64,000 nt of DNA from Streptomyces sp. NBC_01214 (lineage in GTDB: Bacteria > Actinomycetota > Actinomycetes > Streptomycetales > Streptomycetaceae): the NCBI RefSeq assembly GCF_026340975.1, contig NZ_JAPEOS010000002.1, positions 1,258,501-1,322,500 on the forward strand, in the 5' to 3' direction. This document shows, piece by piece, positions 50,785 to 59,689 of the stretch (the stretch's first letter is position 1; the number at the start of each line of letters is the position of its first letter). The notes beneath the pieces were generated by a model. It was not told the origin of the DNA, made no database searches, and saw nothing but the letters and a program-made list of their open reading frames with translations. The translations under genes and the position numbers were made by a program.

Positions 50785-53700
50785 CTAACGCTCCTGCTGG
50801 TAAGTGGGGTCGATGTGGTAACTGCCGGTCGCCGGTCCGTTGTTGCCGGCCTGACGGCCCTGCTGGATACCGCGTCGGAGGTTGGTCAGACGGCCACGGA
50901 CGTCGTCCGGCGCCCGCGAGACCTGCGGACCCGACTGCGCCTCGGCCTGCTGCTGCGCAGTGCCGGCCACGAGGTTCGCCCGCGGGACCCGGCGGGGCAG
51001 CCCCGAGGTCGTGATGCCGCCGGCGGCGGGCTGGCGCACGCGCTCGGCCTGCCGCATCAGCTCGTCGTTCGGCGAGGACTTCCAGCTGACGGTCGGCATG
51101 GCGCCGGTCGCCGTGCCGGCGGGCTCGGCCGCCTGCTCCTGGCCGCGCTGCGGCAGCGGCTGCTGCGGCGCCGGGGCCGCCGGAGCGGACTGCTGGCCCT
51201 GCTGGGGGATCGCCGTGGCCGGTCCCTGCGCGGGGGGCTGCTGCCCCTCCTCGCGGAACCAGTTCGACTCCAGGGTGTCGAAGATCGGGCTGCGGGCCTC
51301 GCCGGGGCTCTGGGCCGGGGGCAGCGCCTCCGGCCGGTGGGCCTGCGGCAGCCGCGGGGTCTCGGGACGCGCGGGCGGTACGGGTGCGTACCCGTTGCCG
51401 GCCTGCGGGGCCTGGGCCTGGGGCTGCTGCGGGGCGTAGCCGCCGACACCGGGGCCGCCGGGACGCTGGGGCTGGTAGCCCGGGCGCTCGAACTGTCCGG
51501 TGGTGGACGGGTCCACGGGGCCCCGCACGTCCGGACGCTCGAACTGTCCGGTCGTACTGGCGACGCCGTCCGCCTGGGGCATCGGGGCGTTGAAGTCCGG
51601 GCGGGCGAACTCGGCCGTCGAGCCGGGGCCCGAGAGCTCGTCGTGACCGCGCGCCTGGTCGCTGCCCCAACTGGTGGTCTGCGGCCCGGGGAGCTCCGCA
51701 CGGGGAGCGCCACCGCGCGGCGGCAGCTGCGGCCGGGGGCCGTTCTGGGCCGGCGCCGCGGGAGCGGCCGGCTGCTGGGGCTGCTGCTGCTGCGACTGCT
51801 GCGGCTGTTGCTGCTGGGGCCGCTCGAAGGCGTTGCCCTGCGGGTATCCGGTCGGACCGGAAGCCGGACGGGCCTGCGGGCCACCACCGAATCCGGGACT
51901 GGGGACCGGACCGCGGGCCGGCAGCGGCGCACCGGCACCGAAGGCACCCTGGCCCTGGCCCGCGGTGGTCGGACCCTGCTGCGGACGGCCACCGGGACCA
52001 CCCTGCTGCGGGCGACCGCCCTGCGGACGCTGGCCGGCGCCGTCGCGGCCCGGCAGAGCGGCGCGCTGGCCGCCACCGGCGACCTGGCCGCGCTGCGGAC
52101 CCGAGCCCACGGACGGACGTGCGGCCGCGCCGCCCACGGCACCCTGCGCACCGGGAGCGCCACCGGGGCCGCCCTGGCCCGGCATCGGAGCCGGCTTCTT
52201 GCCGCCCTGGGCGACGTCCACCGGCAGCATGACGAGGGCCGTCGTACCGCCCGAGTCGGAGGGGCGCAGCTGGATGCGGATGCCGTGTCGCAGGGACAGG
52301 CGGCCGACCACGAACAGACCCATGCGTCGGGAGACGGAGACGTCCACGGTCGGCGGCGACGCGAGTCGCTCGTTGATCGCGGCGAGGTCCTCGGGGGAGA
52401 GGCCGATACCGGTGTCGTGGATCTCGACGAGCACGCGGCCGTCGGGCAGCGCGTGGCCGGTGACCTTGACCTTGGTCTGCGGGGAGGAGAACGACGTGGC
52501 GTTCTCCAGCAGCTCGGCGAGGACGTGCACGAGGTCGTTGACCACGCGGCCGGCGACGTCGGTGCCGGGCACCGAGGCCAGCTCGACGCGCTCGTACTGC
52601 TCCACCTCGGAGGCGGCGGCACGGAGCACGTCGACCAGCGGGACGGGGCGGGTCCACCGGCGGCCCGGCTCCTCGCCCGCGAGGACGAGGAGGTTTTCGC
52701 CGTTACGGCGCATGCGGGTCGCGAGGTGGTCGAGCTTGAAGAGCGAGGAGAGCTGGTCCGGGTCGGCCTCGCGCGACTCCAGTTCGGAGATGAGCGAGAG
52801 CTGACGCTGGATGAGGCCCTGGGAGCGGCGCGAGAGGTTGGTGAACATCGCGTTGACGTTGCCTCGCAGGAGGGCCTGCTCGGCGGCGAGGCGGACGGCC
52901 TCGCGGTGCACGTCGTCGAAGGCCGCGGCCACCTGGCCGATCTCGTCGCGGGTGTGCACGCCGACCGACTCCACGGACGTGTCCACGTCCTGCGGGTCGG
53001 ACTCGGACAGCTGCTTGACGAGCTCGGGCAGTCGGTCCTGGGCGACGCGCGTCGCGGTGTCCTGCAGGCGGCGCAGCGAGCGGATCATCGAGCGGGCCAT
53101 GACGAAGGCGCCGACGAGGGAGACACCGAGGACGAGGAGGATCAGGGCACCGTTGATGATGGCGTCCTGCTGGGCCTCGTTCTTCAGCTCACGGGCCTTC
53201 TGCTCCATCTCCTCGAGCAGGGTCAGCTCGATGACCTTCATGGCCTGGAGCTTGGTGCCGTCGGCGTCGTACCAGTCGAGCCAGGAGCGGTTCTTCTCCC
53301 GGAGGAACGCGTCCTGGCTGGCCAGGACACGGCGGGAGTAGCCGTCGGCGGTCGAGATCTCGGAGTTGCTGTCGCCCAGACCGGCGAGGAGCTCCTCGGT
53401 CCGGCCCTGGTAGACGAGTCCGAAGGTCGTCTTCGCCTGCTGCTCGCCCTTCTGGGCGGAGAGGGCGTAGAGCCGGTCGTTCTCCTTCAGCTCGCCCTGG
53501 CGCTCGTTGGTGTCGGGGAGCGAGGCGGCGATGATCGCGCGCTGGATGGAGGCGTACTCCTTGGCGGCGGAGAACGCGGCCAGGGCACGGGTACGCTTGA
53601 TCATCTCCGGGTTGGACGTGGCCTGCGCCATGTCCTGGGAGAGCGAGAGCAGCGAGACGATGACCGCGTTGTACTCACTGACGGTCTGCTGGGCGCCGTT

Positions 53701-54390
53701 GATGTAGGCGCGGCTGCGGATCGTCTCGATGTTGGTGAGCTGGCGACCGATCTGCAGGACGTTGTTGCGGATCGACCTGAGCGTGTCGTCCTTCTCGCCC
53801 GTGCTGTCGACCTTGTCGGTCGCCGCGGCGAAGGCCTTGGCGGCGGTGTCGGTCTGCTGCCGGACCACGTCGACACTGCTGGTGGTCTTGCCCTTGGAGA
53901 GGGACAGCGGACCCGCGGAGAGGTCGCGCTCCTCCTGGAGCATGGCGGCCAGGTTGGTGGCCTGTCGCGTCATCGTCGTCAGCAGCTGCATGTGCTCCAG
54001 CTGTGCGATGTCGTTGAGCGAGTCGTTGATACGGAAACCACCGAGCGTGGTGGCGGCGACGACCGGCAGGGTCAGCAGCGACACGAGTCGCGTGCTGATG
54101 CGCCAGTTCTGCATGGCGAGGCGTGAACCGGGCCCGTTGGGGGCCTTCGGTATCGCCTCGTCCTGCTCAGCCGGTCCGGCAGGCGCGAGGGGTCCGGCTT
54201 TCGCCTTGACCCTGGCCTTCACGGACTTCCCACGGCCCTTCGCCTTCACCGCGGCGGAGGTGTCGGGGCCTGCGCCTTCGACAGCCGGCCCGCGGTTCTG
54301 GGCGTGCTGGGGCGAGGAGCCACGGTCGGTCCCGCCGCGCGGCTCCTGCTCCGCCGCAGCGCTGCCATCCCTCTTGAATCGTCCCTGCAC
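50785..54390 (-). CDS. cvnA1: Conservon sensor-kinase-like protein CvnA
   Basis: 1201 aa from the GTG at 54390; in-frame starts at 54471 (ATG) and 54537 (GTG) are open alternatives. A basic N-terminal cytoplasmic stretch leads to a membrane segment (LVSLLTLPVVAATTLGG), a nitrate/nitrite-sensing-type helical domain, a second membrane segment (AIINGALILLVLGVSLVGAF), HAMP and a GHKL ATPase (LENATSFSSPQTK, EIHDTGIGLSPEDL, GLFVVGRLSLRHGI). No His phospho-acceptor is evident. The C-terminal 450 residues are Pro/Gln/Gly-rich and apparently disordered. Known S. coelicolor relatives influence development. Confidence 0.9.
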   Translation of the reverse strand: MQGRFKRDGSAAAEQEPRGGTDRGSSPQHAQNRGPAVEGAGPDTSAAVKAKGRGKSVKARVKAKAGPLAPAGPAEQDEAIPKAPNGPGSRLAMQNWRISTRLVSLLTLPVVAATTLGGFRINDSLNDIAQLEHMQLLTTMTRQATNLAAMLQEERDLSAGPLSLSKGKTTSSVDVVRQQTDTAAKAFAAATDKVDSTGEKDDTLRSIRNNVLQIGRQLTNIETIRSRAYINGAQQTVSEYNAVIVSLLSLSQDMAQATSNPEMIKRTRALAAFSAAKEYASIQRAIIAASLPDTNERQGELKENDRLYALSAQKGEQQAKTTFGLVYQGRTEELLAGLGDSNSEISTADGYSRRVLASQDAFLREKNRSWLDWYDADGTKLQAMKVIELTLLEEMEQKARELKNEAQQDAIINGALILLVLGVSLVGAFVMARSMIRSLRRLQDTATRVAQDRLPELVKQLSESDPQDVDTSVESVGVHTRDEIGQVAAAFDDVHREAVRLAAEQALLRGNVNAMFTNLSRRSQGLIQRQLSLISELESREADPDQLSSLFKLDHLATRMRRNGENLLVLAGEEPGRRWTRPVPLVDVLRAAASEVEQYERVELASVPGTDVAGRVVNDLVHVLAELLENATSFSSPQTKVKVTGHALPDGRVLVEIHDTGIGLSPEDLAAINERLASPPTVDVSVSRRMGLFVVGRLSLRHGIRIQLRPSDSGGTTALVMLPVDVAQGGKKPAPMPGQGGPGGAPGAQGAVGGAAARPSVGSGPQRGQVAGGGQRAALPGRDGAGQRPQGGRPQQGGPGGRPQQGPTTAGQGQGAFGAGAPLPARGPVPSPGFGGGPQARPASGPTGYPQGNAFERPQQQQPQQSQQQQPQQPAAPAAPAQNGPRPQLPPRGGAPRAELPGPQTTSWGSDQARGHDELSGPGSTAEFARPDFNAPMPQADGVASTTGQFERPDVRGPVDPSTTGQFERPGYQPQRPGGPGVGGYAPQQPQAQAPQAGNGYAPVPPARPETPRLPQAHRPEALPPAQSPGEARSPIFDTLESNWFREEGQQPPAQGPATAIPQQGQQSAPAAPAPQQPLPQRGQEQAAEPAGTATGAMPTVSWKSSPNDELMRQAERVRQPAAGGITTSGLPRRVPRANLVAGTAQQQAEAQSGPQVSRAPDDVRGRLTNLRRGIQQGRQAGNNGPATGSYHIDPTYQQER

Positions 54391-54969
54391 TAGCGTCGCA
54401 ACCTCTGGACCAGGCGTCCCGCCGGGCGACCGGTGGGACGGTGTCGAGTCGTGGGGCACTTGCCGCCCCATGGTGGTCGTCGGTGACCGGCGCGTCTTCC
54501 TCTCCTTGCCACCGCGCTCGGCGCGGTGTCGCGCCACCTGCGCGCCGGCTCATTCCCGCGGCGGTCCCGCGAATTCCAGCACAGTGGCGGATCTCCAACA
54601 AGGTGCGAGTGTCGGCCCGGAGAGTCGGTTACGTCTTGTGATGGATGGGCTACGCGATGTGCGACTGCATTCGGTAGAAATCGGACTTACGCCATCCAAA
54701 CAACAGGGCTGCCAAGGTGTCCCAGTCGAGATGATCAGGAGCGGAATGCAGCATTCAGTGGCGCAATGTCCGTTTCGAGGGGTGGAATTGGCTGTCCGTT
54801 ATGCCGGTAATGCCGGGTCAGGGGTGAGCAAACTCACACAGCCGTGGCCATTACTTCCTGGTTCGCCGGGGGATTCAGATGTTTAGCCTTGCCCCTTAAA
54901 GGGTTGGCGCCAGGGTTGGTGCATGCGACAGCCGACACTCATAGATCGAACCGAGGACCCCGAACTCAG
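54391..54969. other. Divergent region between cvnA1 and the NPRRT peptide gene
   Basis: Contains the possible N-terminal extension of cvnA1 (to 54537), the shared element at 54571-54582 and, from about 54640, an unusually AT-containing stretch with no gene I can support. TTGGTG and CATAGA about 18 bp apart near 54917-54946 could be the promoter of the next gene. Confidence 0.35.
54571..54582 (-). promoter_or_regulatory. Shared upstream element of cvnA1
   Basis: GTGCTGGAATTC on the minus strand, identical to the element before cvnA2. It is 33 nt from the GTG at 54537 and 180 nt from the preferred start at 54390. Confidence 0.5.
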
Positions 54970-55158
54970 ATGAAGACGACGACGATGTTCCGCAACATAG
55001 CCAACCCCCGCCGCACGACCCTCGCGCACCTCAAGGACGCCGAGGACCTGCAGGCGGCACCGGCCACCCCGGAGCACGCCGTCGAGCTGCCGACGCAGAC
55101 CGCGAACCCGCGCCGCACCGTCCTGATGAACGTGCCGGTCGCCGCCGCCGCGGAGTAG
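54970..55158 (+). CDS. Small protein with duplicated NPRRT motif, 62 aa
   Basis: MKTTTMFRNIANPRRTTLAH begins the protein and the motif returns near the end as TANPRRTVLMNVP, so ANPRRT(T/V)L occurs twice, about 40 residues apart, separated by an acidic/Ala/Pro linker. GAGGA lies 11 nt before the ATG. Third positions are G/C-rich. No enzyme genes for peptide modification are adjacent. Function unknown; a precursor peptide, a binding peptide with two identical contacts or a small regulator are all possible. Confidence 0.6.
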   Translation: MKTTTMFRNIANPRRTTLAHLKDAEDLQAAPATPEHAVELPTQTANPRRTVLMNVPVAAAAE

Positions 55159-55255
55159 CCACCCCGCAAAGGAACGTGAAGCGCCGCTGCCCGCCGCGTT
55201 AGCCTGGGGTCCGCAGACTCCAGCCAGCGGAAATACAGAGGGGCAGACGCAACCG

Positions 55256-56062
55256 GTGCGCATCGCCAGGTTCTCGATCGACGGCAACGTCGCGTTCGGC
55301 GCGGTCGAGGGCGACGGCGCCCCCGGCGACGACTCCACGCTCGTGCTCGACATCATCAAGGGCATCCCCTTCGCGGACTTCGAGCTCTCGGGCACGAAGG
55401 TCCCGATGAGCAAGGTCCGGCTGCTGCCGCCCGTGCTCCCGAACAAGGTCGTGGCCATCGGCCGCAACTACGCGGAGCACGCGGCGGAGCTCGGCAACGC
55501 CATCTTTGACGATCAAGGCCGTCCCGACGCCCCGATCACCTTCTTCAAGCCCTCCACCTCGGTGGTCGGCCCGGGTGACCCGATCACCTACCCCTCCTTC
55601 TCCCAGGACCTCCACCACGAGGCGGAGCTCGCCGTGGTCATCGGCCGCATGTGCCGCGAGGTCCCGAAGGAGCGCGTCAAGGACGTCATCCTCGGCTACA
55701 CCTGCGCCAACGACGTCACCGCGCGCGACGTCCAGCAGCGGGAGAAGCAGTGGGCCCGGGCCAAGGGCTTCGACAGTGCCTGCCCCCTCGGCCCCTGGAT
55801 CGAGACCGACCTGGACCCGAGCGACCTGACCATCCAGTGCACGGTCAACGGCGAACAGCGCCAGCTCGGCCGTACCAGTGACATGGTCCGCTCCATCGAG
55901 GACCTGATCGTCCACATCTCCGAGGCCATGACGCTGCTGCCCGGCGACGTCATCCTCACGGGGACCCCGGCCGGAGTCGGCCCCCTCAACGTCGGCGACG
56001 AGGTCGCCGTCACCATCGAAGGCATCGGCACTCTCACCAACAAGGTGATCAAGCGTGGTTAA
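55256..56062 (+). CDS. Fumarylacetoacetate hydrolase-family protein
   Basis: 268-aa FAH-superfamily metalloenzyme; relatives act as hydratases, decarboxylases or acylpyruvate hydrolases. Seen: the fold start KVVAIGRNYAEHAAELG, metal ligands in DLHHEAELAVVIGR, and GYTCANDVTARDVQ, then ILTGTPAGVGPLNVGDEV. The GTG start follows GAGGGG at some distance. Its end overlaps gltX by 8 nt, so the two are translationally linked, a conserved actinobacterial pairing whose meaning is unclear. Confidence 0.9.
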   Translation: MRIARFSIDGNVAFGAVEGDGAPGDDSTLVLDIIKGIPFADFELSGTKVPMSKVRLLPPVLPNKVVAIGRNYAEHAAELGNAIFDDQGRPDAPITFFKPSTSVVGPGDPITYPSFSQDLHHEAELAVVIGRMCREVPKERVKDVILGYTCANDVTARDVQQREKQWARAKGFDSACPLGPWIETDLDPSDLTIQCTVNGEQRQLGRTSDMVRSIEDLIVHISEAMTLLPGDVILTGTPAGVGPLNVGDEVAVTIEGIGTLTNKVIKRG

Positions 56063-57530
56063 CGGACCTGTCCGCGTACGTTTCTGTCCCTCCCCGACCG
56101 GCAACCCCCACGTGGGCCTGGTCCGGACCGCACTCTTCAACTGGGCGTTCGCCCGCCACCACGGCGGTACGTTCGTCTTCCGCATCGAGGACACCGACGC
56201 GGCCCGTGACTCCGAGGAGTCCTACGACCAGCTGCTCGACTCGCTGCGCTGGCTCGGCTTCACCTGGGACGAGGGCCCCGAGGTCGGCGGCCCGCACGCC
56301 CCGTACCGCCAGTCCGAGCGCATGGACATCTACGCGGACGTCGCGAAGAAGCTGCTCGACGGCGGCTACGCGTACCACTGCTACTGCTCCACCGAAGAGC
56401 TCGACGCCCGCCGCGCGGCCGCCCGCGTAGCCGGCAAGCCCTCCGGGTACGACGGCCACTGCCGCGAGCTCACCCCCGTGCAGGTCGAGGCGTACCAGGG
56501 CGAGCACCGCCCGGCGATCGTCCGCTTCCGGATGCCCGACGAGCCGATCACCTTCACCGACCTCGTCCGCGGCGAGCTGACCTTCACCCCGGACAACGTG
56601 CCGGACTTCGGCATCGTCCGGGCCAACGGCGCCCCGCTGTACACGCTGGTCAACCCGGTCGACGACGCGCTGATGGAGATCACGCACGTCCTGCGCGGTG
56701 AGGACCTGCTGTCCTCGACCCCGCGCCAGATCGCCCTCTACGCCGCACTGATCGAGCTGGGCGTCGCCAAGAGCACCCCCGCCTTCGGTCACCTGCCCTA
56801 CGTGATGGGCGAGGGCAACAAGAAGCTCTCCAAGCGCGACCCCGAGGCTTCGCTCAACCTGTACCGCGAGCGCGGCTTCCTCCCCGAGGGCCTGCTGAAC
56901 TACCTCTCGCTCCTCGGCTGGTCCTTCTCCAAGGACCAGGACGTCTTCTCGATCGAGGAGATGGTGTCGAAGTTCGACATCGACGGCGTGAACGCCAACC
57001 CGGCCCGCTTCGACCTCAAGAAGGCCGAGTCGATCAACGGCGACCACATCCGCCTGCTCGACCCGAAGGTCTTCGCGGACCGCTGCGCCCCGTGGCTGCG
57101 GGCCCCGCACGCCAACTGGGCCCCCGAGGACTTCGACGCCGAGGCCTGGGAGCGCATCGCGCCGTACGCGCAGACGCGCGTGGGCGTCCTGTCGGAGATC
57201 ACGGCCAACGTCGACTTCCTGTTCCTCAAGGAGCCGGTCGAGGACCAGGCCTCGTGGGACAAGGCGATGAAGGGCGAGCCGGCCGCGCTGCTCACCACGG
57301 CGCGCGCGGGCCTGGAGTCGGCGGACTGGACCGACCCCGAGTCCCTCAAGCAGGCCGTCCTGACCGCCGGTGAGGCCCACGGCCTCAAGCTCGGCAAGGC
57401 TCAGGCCCCGGTCCGCGTGGCCGTGACCGGCCGCACGGTCGGCCTGCCGCTCTTCGAGTCGCTGGAGATCCTGGGCAAGGAGCGCTCGCTGGCCCGCATC
57501 GACGCGGCCCTGGCCAAGCTCTCCGCCTAG
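56055..57530 (+). CDS. gltX: Glutamyl-tRNA synthetase
   Basis: Class I aminoacyl-tRNA synthetase, 491 aa. Seen: the HIGH-type motif PSPTGNPHVG, FRIEDTDAARDSEES, and the KMSKS-type KKLSKRDPEAS. The C-terminal half is the helical anticodon-binding domain. In actinobacteria this enzyme is usually non-discriminating and also charges tRNA-Gln with Glu for later amidation by GatCAB. Five tRNA-Gln/Glu genes lie 1.7 kb downstream. The GTG start lies inside the FAH gene. Confidence 0.97.
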   Translation: MVNGPVRVRFCPSPTGNPHVGLVRTALFNWAFARHHGGTFVFRIEDTDAARDSEESYDQLLDSLRWLGFTWDEGPEVGGPHAPYRQSERMDIYADVAKKLLDGGYAYHCYCSTEELDARRAAARVAGKPSGYDGHCRELTPVQVEAYQGEHRPAIVRFRMPDEPITFTDLVRGELTFTPDNVPDFGIVRANGAPLYTLVNPVDDALMEITHVLRGEDLLSSTPRQIALYAALIELGVAKSTPAFGHLPYVMGEGNKKLSKRDPEASLNLYRERGFLPEGLLNYLSLLGWSFSKDQDVFSIEEMVSKFDIDGVNANPARFDLKKAESINGDHIRLLDPKVFADRCAPWLRAPHANWAPEDFDAEAWERIAPYAQTRVGVLSEITANVDFLFLKEPVEDQASWDKAMKGEPAALLTTARAGLESADWTDPESLKQAVLTAGEAHGLKLGKAQAPVRVAVTGRTVGLPLFESLEILGKERSLARIDAALAKLSA

Positions 57531-57536
57531 GCCCTC

Positions 57537-57576
57537 TCGTCAAAGTCCCGTCGGGCCCCCGACGCCGCTTTGACGA
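57537..57576 (+). terminator. Terminator after gltX
   Basis: TCGTCAAAG and CTTTGACGA outer arms with an inner CGTCGGG/CCCGACG stem, 7 nt after the gltX stop. Confidence 0.75.
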
Positions 57577-57610
57577 CAGGACCTCACCCGCAGCAGCACC
57601 CGTCCGTCCC

Positions 57611-57650
57611 GCAGGGGGCGGCGGCCGGACCCCCGGCCGCCGCCCCCTGC
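57611..57650. terminator. Long GC-rich hairpin before the DUF4241 gene
   Basis: Perfect 18-bp stem (57611-57628 with 57633-57650) and a 4-nt loop, 31 nt before the next start codon. It may back up the gltX terminator or affect expression of the downstream gene. Confidence 0.6.
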
Positions 57651-57681
57651 GGCGTCCCGCCCACGATCCGGAAGGCCCCGC

Positions 57682-58359
57682 ATGCCCCTCGCCGCTCCCG
57701 ACTTCGACCGGCACTTCACGCCGGGCCACGCCTTCCGTGACGAGGAGGGAGACCTCGGAACCCTTTCGGTGGCGGACGGGGGCGAGCTGTGGCTGCCGAC
57801 CGGCCGGCTGGTGGCCTGCGATCCCATGGCCTACCTGGGGCTGGACACCACGCCGGCGTTCCACGTCGAGGTGGCGCCGGGTCACTACCGGCTGGAAGCC
57901 GCCCTCGTCACCTGGTCCCCGGCCGACGGGCCGCCGCCGCAGGGGTCCCCCCGCCCGGATCTCGCCGCCCTGCGGCTGGTGGTCACGCAGGAGCCGACGG
58001 CCTCCTGGGAGCTCGCGCTCAGCGGCGAGCAGCGCCTGGACGACCTGGGGCCGGGCGAGCTCTACGGCTACGGCGTGGACGCCGGCGTGGGGGCCTTCCA
58101 CGACGCGTCCGCCGGGCGGGACTTCGCCGACCGCGAGGCCACCCGGGAGCTGCTGCGCGCCCCGTTCCTCGCGGACGGGTACCGGCACCCCGGCCCCTAC
58201 GTGCTCACCGGCCCCGGGGGCCATCAAGTGGCGGTCTTCCAGTCCGGCTGGGGCGACGGGGCGTACCCGACCTGGGTGGGGCGGGACGCGGCCGGCCGGG
58301 TCACCTGCTTCCTGACGGACTTCTTCGTCGTGCCCCCACGGGAGGGCGCTTCGGCATAG
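57682..58359 (+). CDS. DUF4241 protein
   Basis: 225-aa protein matching DUF4241: LPTGRLVACDPMAYLG near the start, GYGVDAGVGAFHDA in the middle and SGWGDGAYPTWVGRDAAGRV near the end. No signal peptide or membrane segment. GGAAGG lies 7 nt before the ATG. Function unknown. It ends 10 nt before the HAD gene, which has its own -10-like box in this gene's 3' end. Confidence 0.85.
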   Translation: MPLAAPDFDRHFTPGHAFRDEEGDLGTLSVADGGELWLPTGRLVACDPMAYLGLDTTPAFHVEVAPGHYRLEAALVTWSPADGPPPQGSPRPDLAALRLVVTQEPTASWELALSGEQRLDDLGPGELYGYGVDAGVGAFHDASAGRDFADREATRELLRAPFLADGYRHPGPYVLTGPGGHQVAVFQSGWGDGAYPTWVGRDAAGRVTCFLTDFFVVPPREGASA

Positions 58360-58362
58360 GCT
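58357..58362 (+). promoter_or_regulatory. -10 box for the leaderless HAD gene
   Basis: TAGGCT with a 7-nt gap to the ATG, overlapping the end of the preceding gene. Confidence 0.35.
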
Positions 58363-58369
58363 CGGGCAC

Positions 58370-59098
58370 ATGCCGATCCGCGCCGTGCTGTGGGACATCG
58401 ACGACACCCTCTTCGACTACACGGGGGCCGATGCCGTCGGGCTGGCGCGACAGGTGGAAGCCACGGGCCTGGCGGGCCGGTACGGGACCCCCGCGCAGGC
58501 GCTCGCGCTGTGGCGGGAGATCACCGACCGGCACTGGGCGCGCTTCGCGGCCGGCGAGGGAACCTTCCAGGGGCAGCGGCAGGAGCGGGTACGGGAGTTC
58601 CTGGAGGAGCCCGGGATGACCGCGGACGAGGCCGACGCCTGGTTCGACCAGTACGTGGAGCACTACAAGGCCGCCTGGACCGTCTTCCCCGACGTGGTGC
58701 CCGCCCTCGACGCCCTCGCGGCCGACTACCGCCACGGGGTGCTCTCCAACTCCTCCACCGCCAACCAGGACCCGAAGCTGCGCGACCTCGGGCTGCGCGA
58801 CCGCTTCGAGGTGCTGGTCTGTGCCGTCGAACTCGGGGTCAGCAAGCCCGAGGCGGGGGCTTTCCTGGCCGCGTGCGAGGCGCTCGGGCTGCCGCCCGGC
58901 GAGGTGGCGTACGTGGGGGACCAGCCGGAGATCGACGCACGCGGAGCTCGTGACGCCGGATTGACGGCCGTCTGGATCGACCGCGACGGCGGTCGGGGCC
59001 CCGGGCCCGAGGGCGCGCACCGCATCGAGGGCCTTGACCAGCTCCCTCAGCTGTTGGCGCGGGATACCCGTTTTGGAGCACGGTCAGGCATCCGGTAA
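58370..59098 (+). CDS. HAD-superfamily hydrolase
   Basis: 242-aa haloacid-dehalogenase-type phosphatase. Motif I is VLWDIDDTLFDY (nucleophile and acid Asp), motif II GVLSNSS, motif III the Lys in VSKPEAG, and motif IV YVGDQPEIDARGARDAG. A helical cap lies between motifs I and II (C1 type). Substrate unknown. The last gene before the tRNA cluster; no terminator seen between. Confidence 0.9.
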   Translation: MPIRAVLWDIDDTLFDYTGADAVGLARQVEATGLAGRYGTPAQALALWREITDRHWARFAAGEGTFQGQRQERVREFLEEPGMTADEADAWFDQYVEHYKAAWTVFPDVVPALDALAADYRHGVLSNSSTANQDPKLRDLGLRDRFEVLVCAVELGVSKPEAGAFLAACEALGLPPGEVAYVGDQPEIDARGARDAGLTAVWIDRDGGRGPGPEGAHRIEGLDQLPQLLARDTRFGARSGIR

Positions 59099-59184
59099 TG
59101 TTCTTTCTGCGCCGCCGGAGCGGGCCGAAAGGCCGGACGGAGGCGCCACCCGAAGAAAAGCCCCGGTAAGGGGTTGACTTTTGG

Positions 59185-59256
59185 TGGGGTATAGTGTAAT
59201 TGGCAACACGAGGGTTTCTGGTTCCCTTATTCTAGGTTCGAGTCCTGGTACCCCAG
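59185..59256 (+). tRNA. tRNA-Gln (CTG)
   Basis: 72-nt cloverleaf. Acceptor TGGGGTA/TACCCCA, discriminator G, D-arm GTGTAATTGGCAAC, anticodon loop TTCTGGT giving CTG, and T-arm with GGTTCGAGTCC. The 31:39 pair of the anticodon stem looks like T-T. CCA is not encoded. Confidence 0.92.
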
Positions 59257-59283
59257 CGCAGTGCAGCAGTAACGCAGTGCTTT

Positions 59284-59356
59284 GCCCCCGTTGTGTAGCG
59301 GCCTAGCACGCCGCCCTCTCAAGGCGGTAGCGCCGGTTCGAATCCGGTCGGGGGTA
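59284..59356 (+). tRNA. tRNA-Glu (CTC), copy 1
   Basis: 73-nt cloverleaf with acceptor GCCCCCG/CGGGGGT (terminal G-U), anticodon stem CCGCC/GGCGG around CTCTCAA, anticodon CTC, T-arm GCCGGTTCGAATCCGGT and discriminator A. CCA not encoded. Confidence 0.94.
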
Positions 59357-59417
59357 CAGATCCTTCCCGCGAGATCTCCAGGGTCGCACCCGGACGTCTT
59401 GATGCAGGATCGCTAGG

Positions 59418-59490
59418 GCCCCCGTTGTGTAGCGGCCTAGCACGCCGCCCTCTCAAGGCGGTAGCGCCGGTTCGAATCCGGTCGGGGGTA
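59418..59490 (+). tRNA. tRNA-Glu (CTC), copy 2
   Basis: Identical by eye to copy 1 over its full length. Confidence 0.94.
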
Positions 59491-59514
59491 CTGTTGGTCT
59501 GGTCTAGACCACTT

Positions 59515-59586
59515 TGGGCTATAGTGTAATTGGCAACACGAGGGTTTCTGGTTCCCTTATTCTAGGTTCGAGTCCTGGTAGCCCAG
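59515..59586 (+). tRNA. tRNA-Gln (CTG), variant copy
   Basis: Same as the first tRNA-Gln except for a flipped base pair in the acceptor stem (TGGGCTA with TAGCCCA), a compensatory double change. Confidence 0.92.
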
Positions 59587-59609
59587 CGCAGTAAAAGCAG
59601 CACCAGCTA

Positions 59610-59682
59610 GCCCCCGTTGTGTAGCGGCCTAGCACGCCGCCCTCTCAAGGCGGTAGCGCCGGTTCGAATCCGGTCGGGGGTA
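59610..59682 (+). tRNA. tRNA-Glu (CTC), copy 3
   Basis: Identical by eye to the other two tRNA-Glu copies. Followed 8 nt later by the cluster's terminator. Confidence 0.94.
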
Positions 59683-59689
59683 CGCATCG

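Noticed and set aside
50476..54126. Plus-strand open frame of 1216 codons opposite cvnA1
   Set aside because: Same reason; the antisense of a long GC-biased gene stays open by base composition.
44137..54537. Conservon duplication by a mobile element
   Set aside because: No inverted repeats, transposase or target duplication; tandem conservons at this locus are known in other streptomycetes.
59185..59682. CRISPR-like spaced near-identical repeats
   Set aside because: The repeats are tRNA-Glu and tRNA-Gln genes that fold as cloverleaves.
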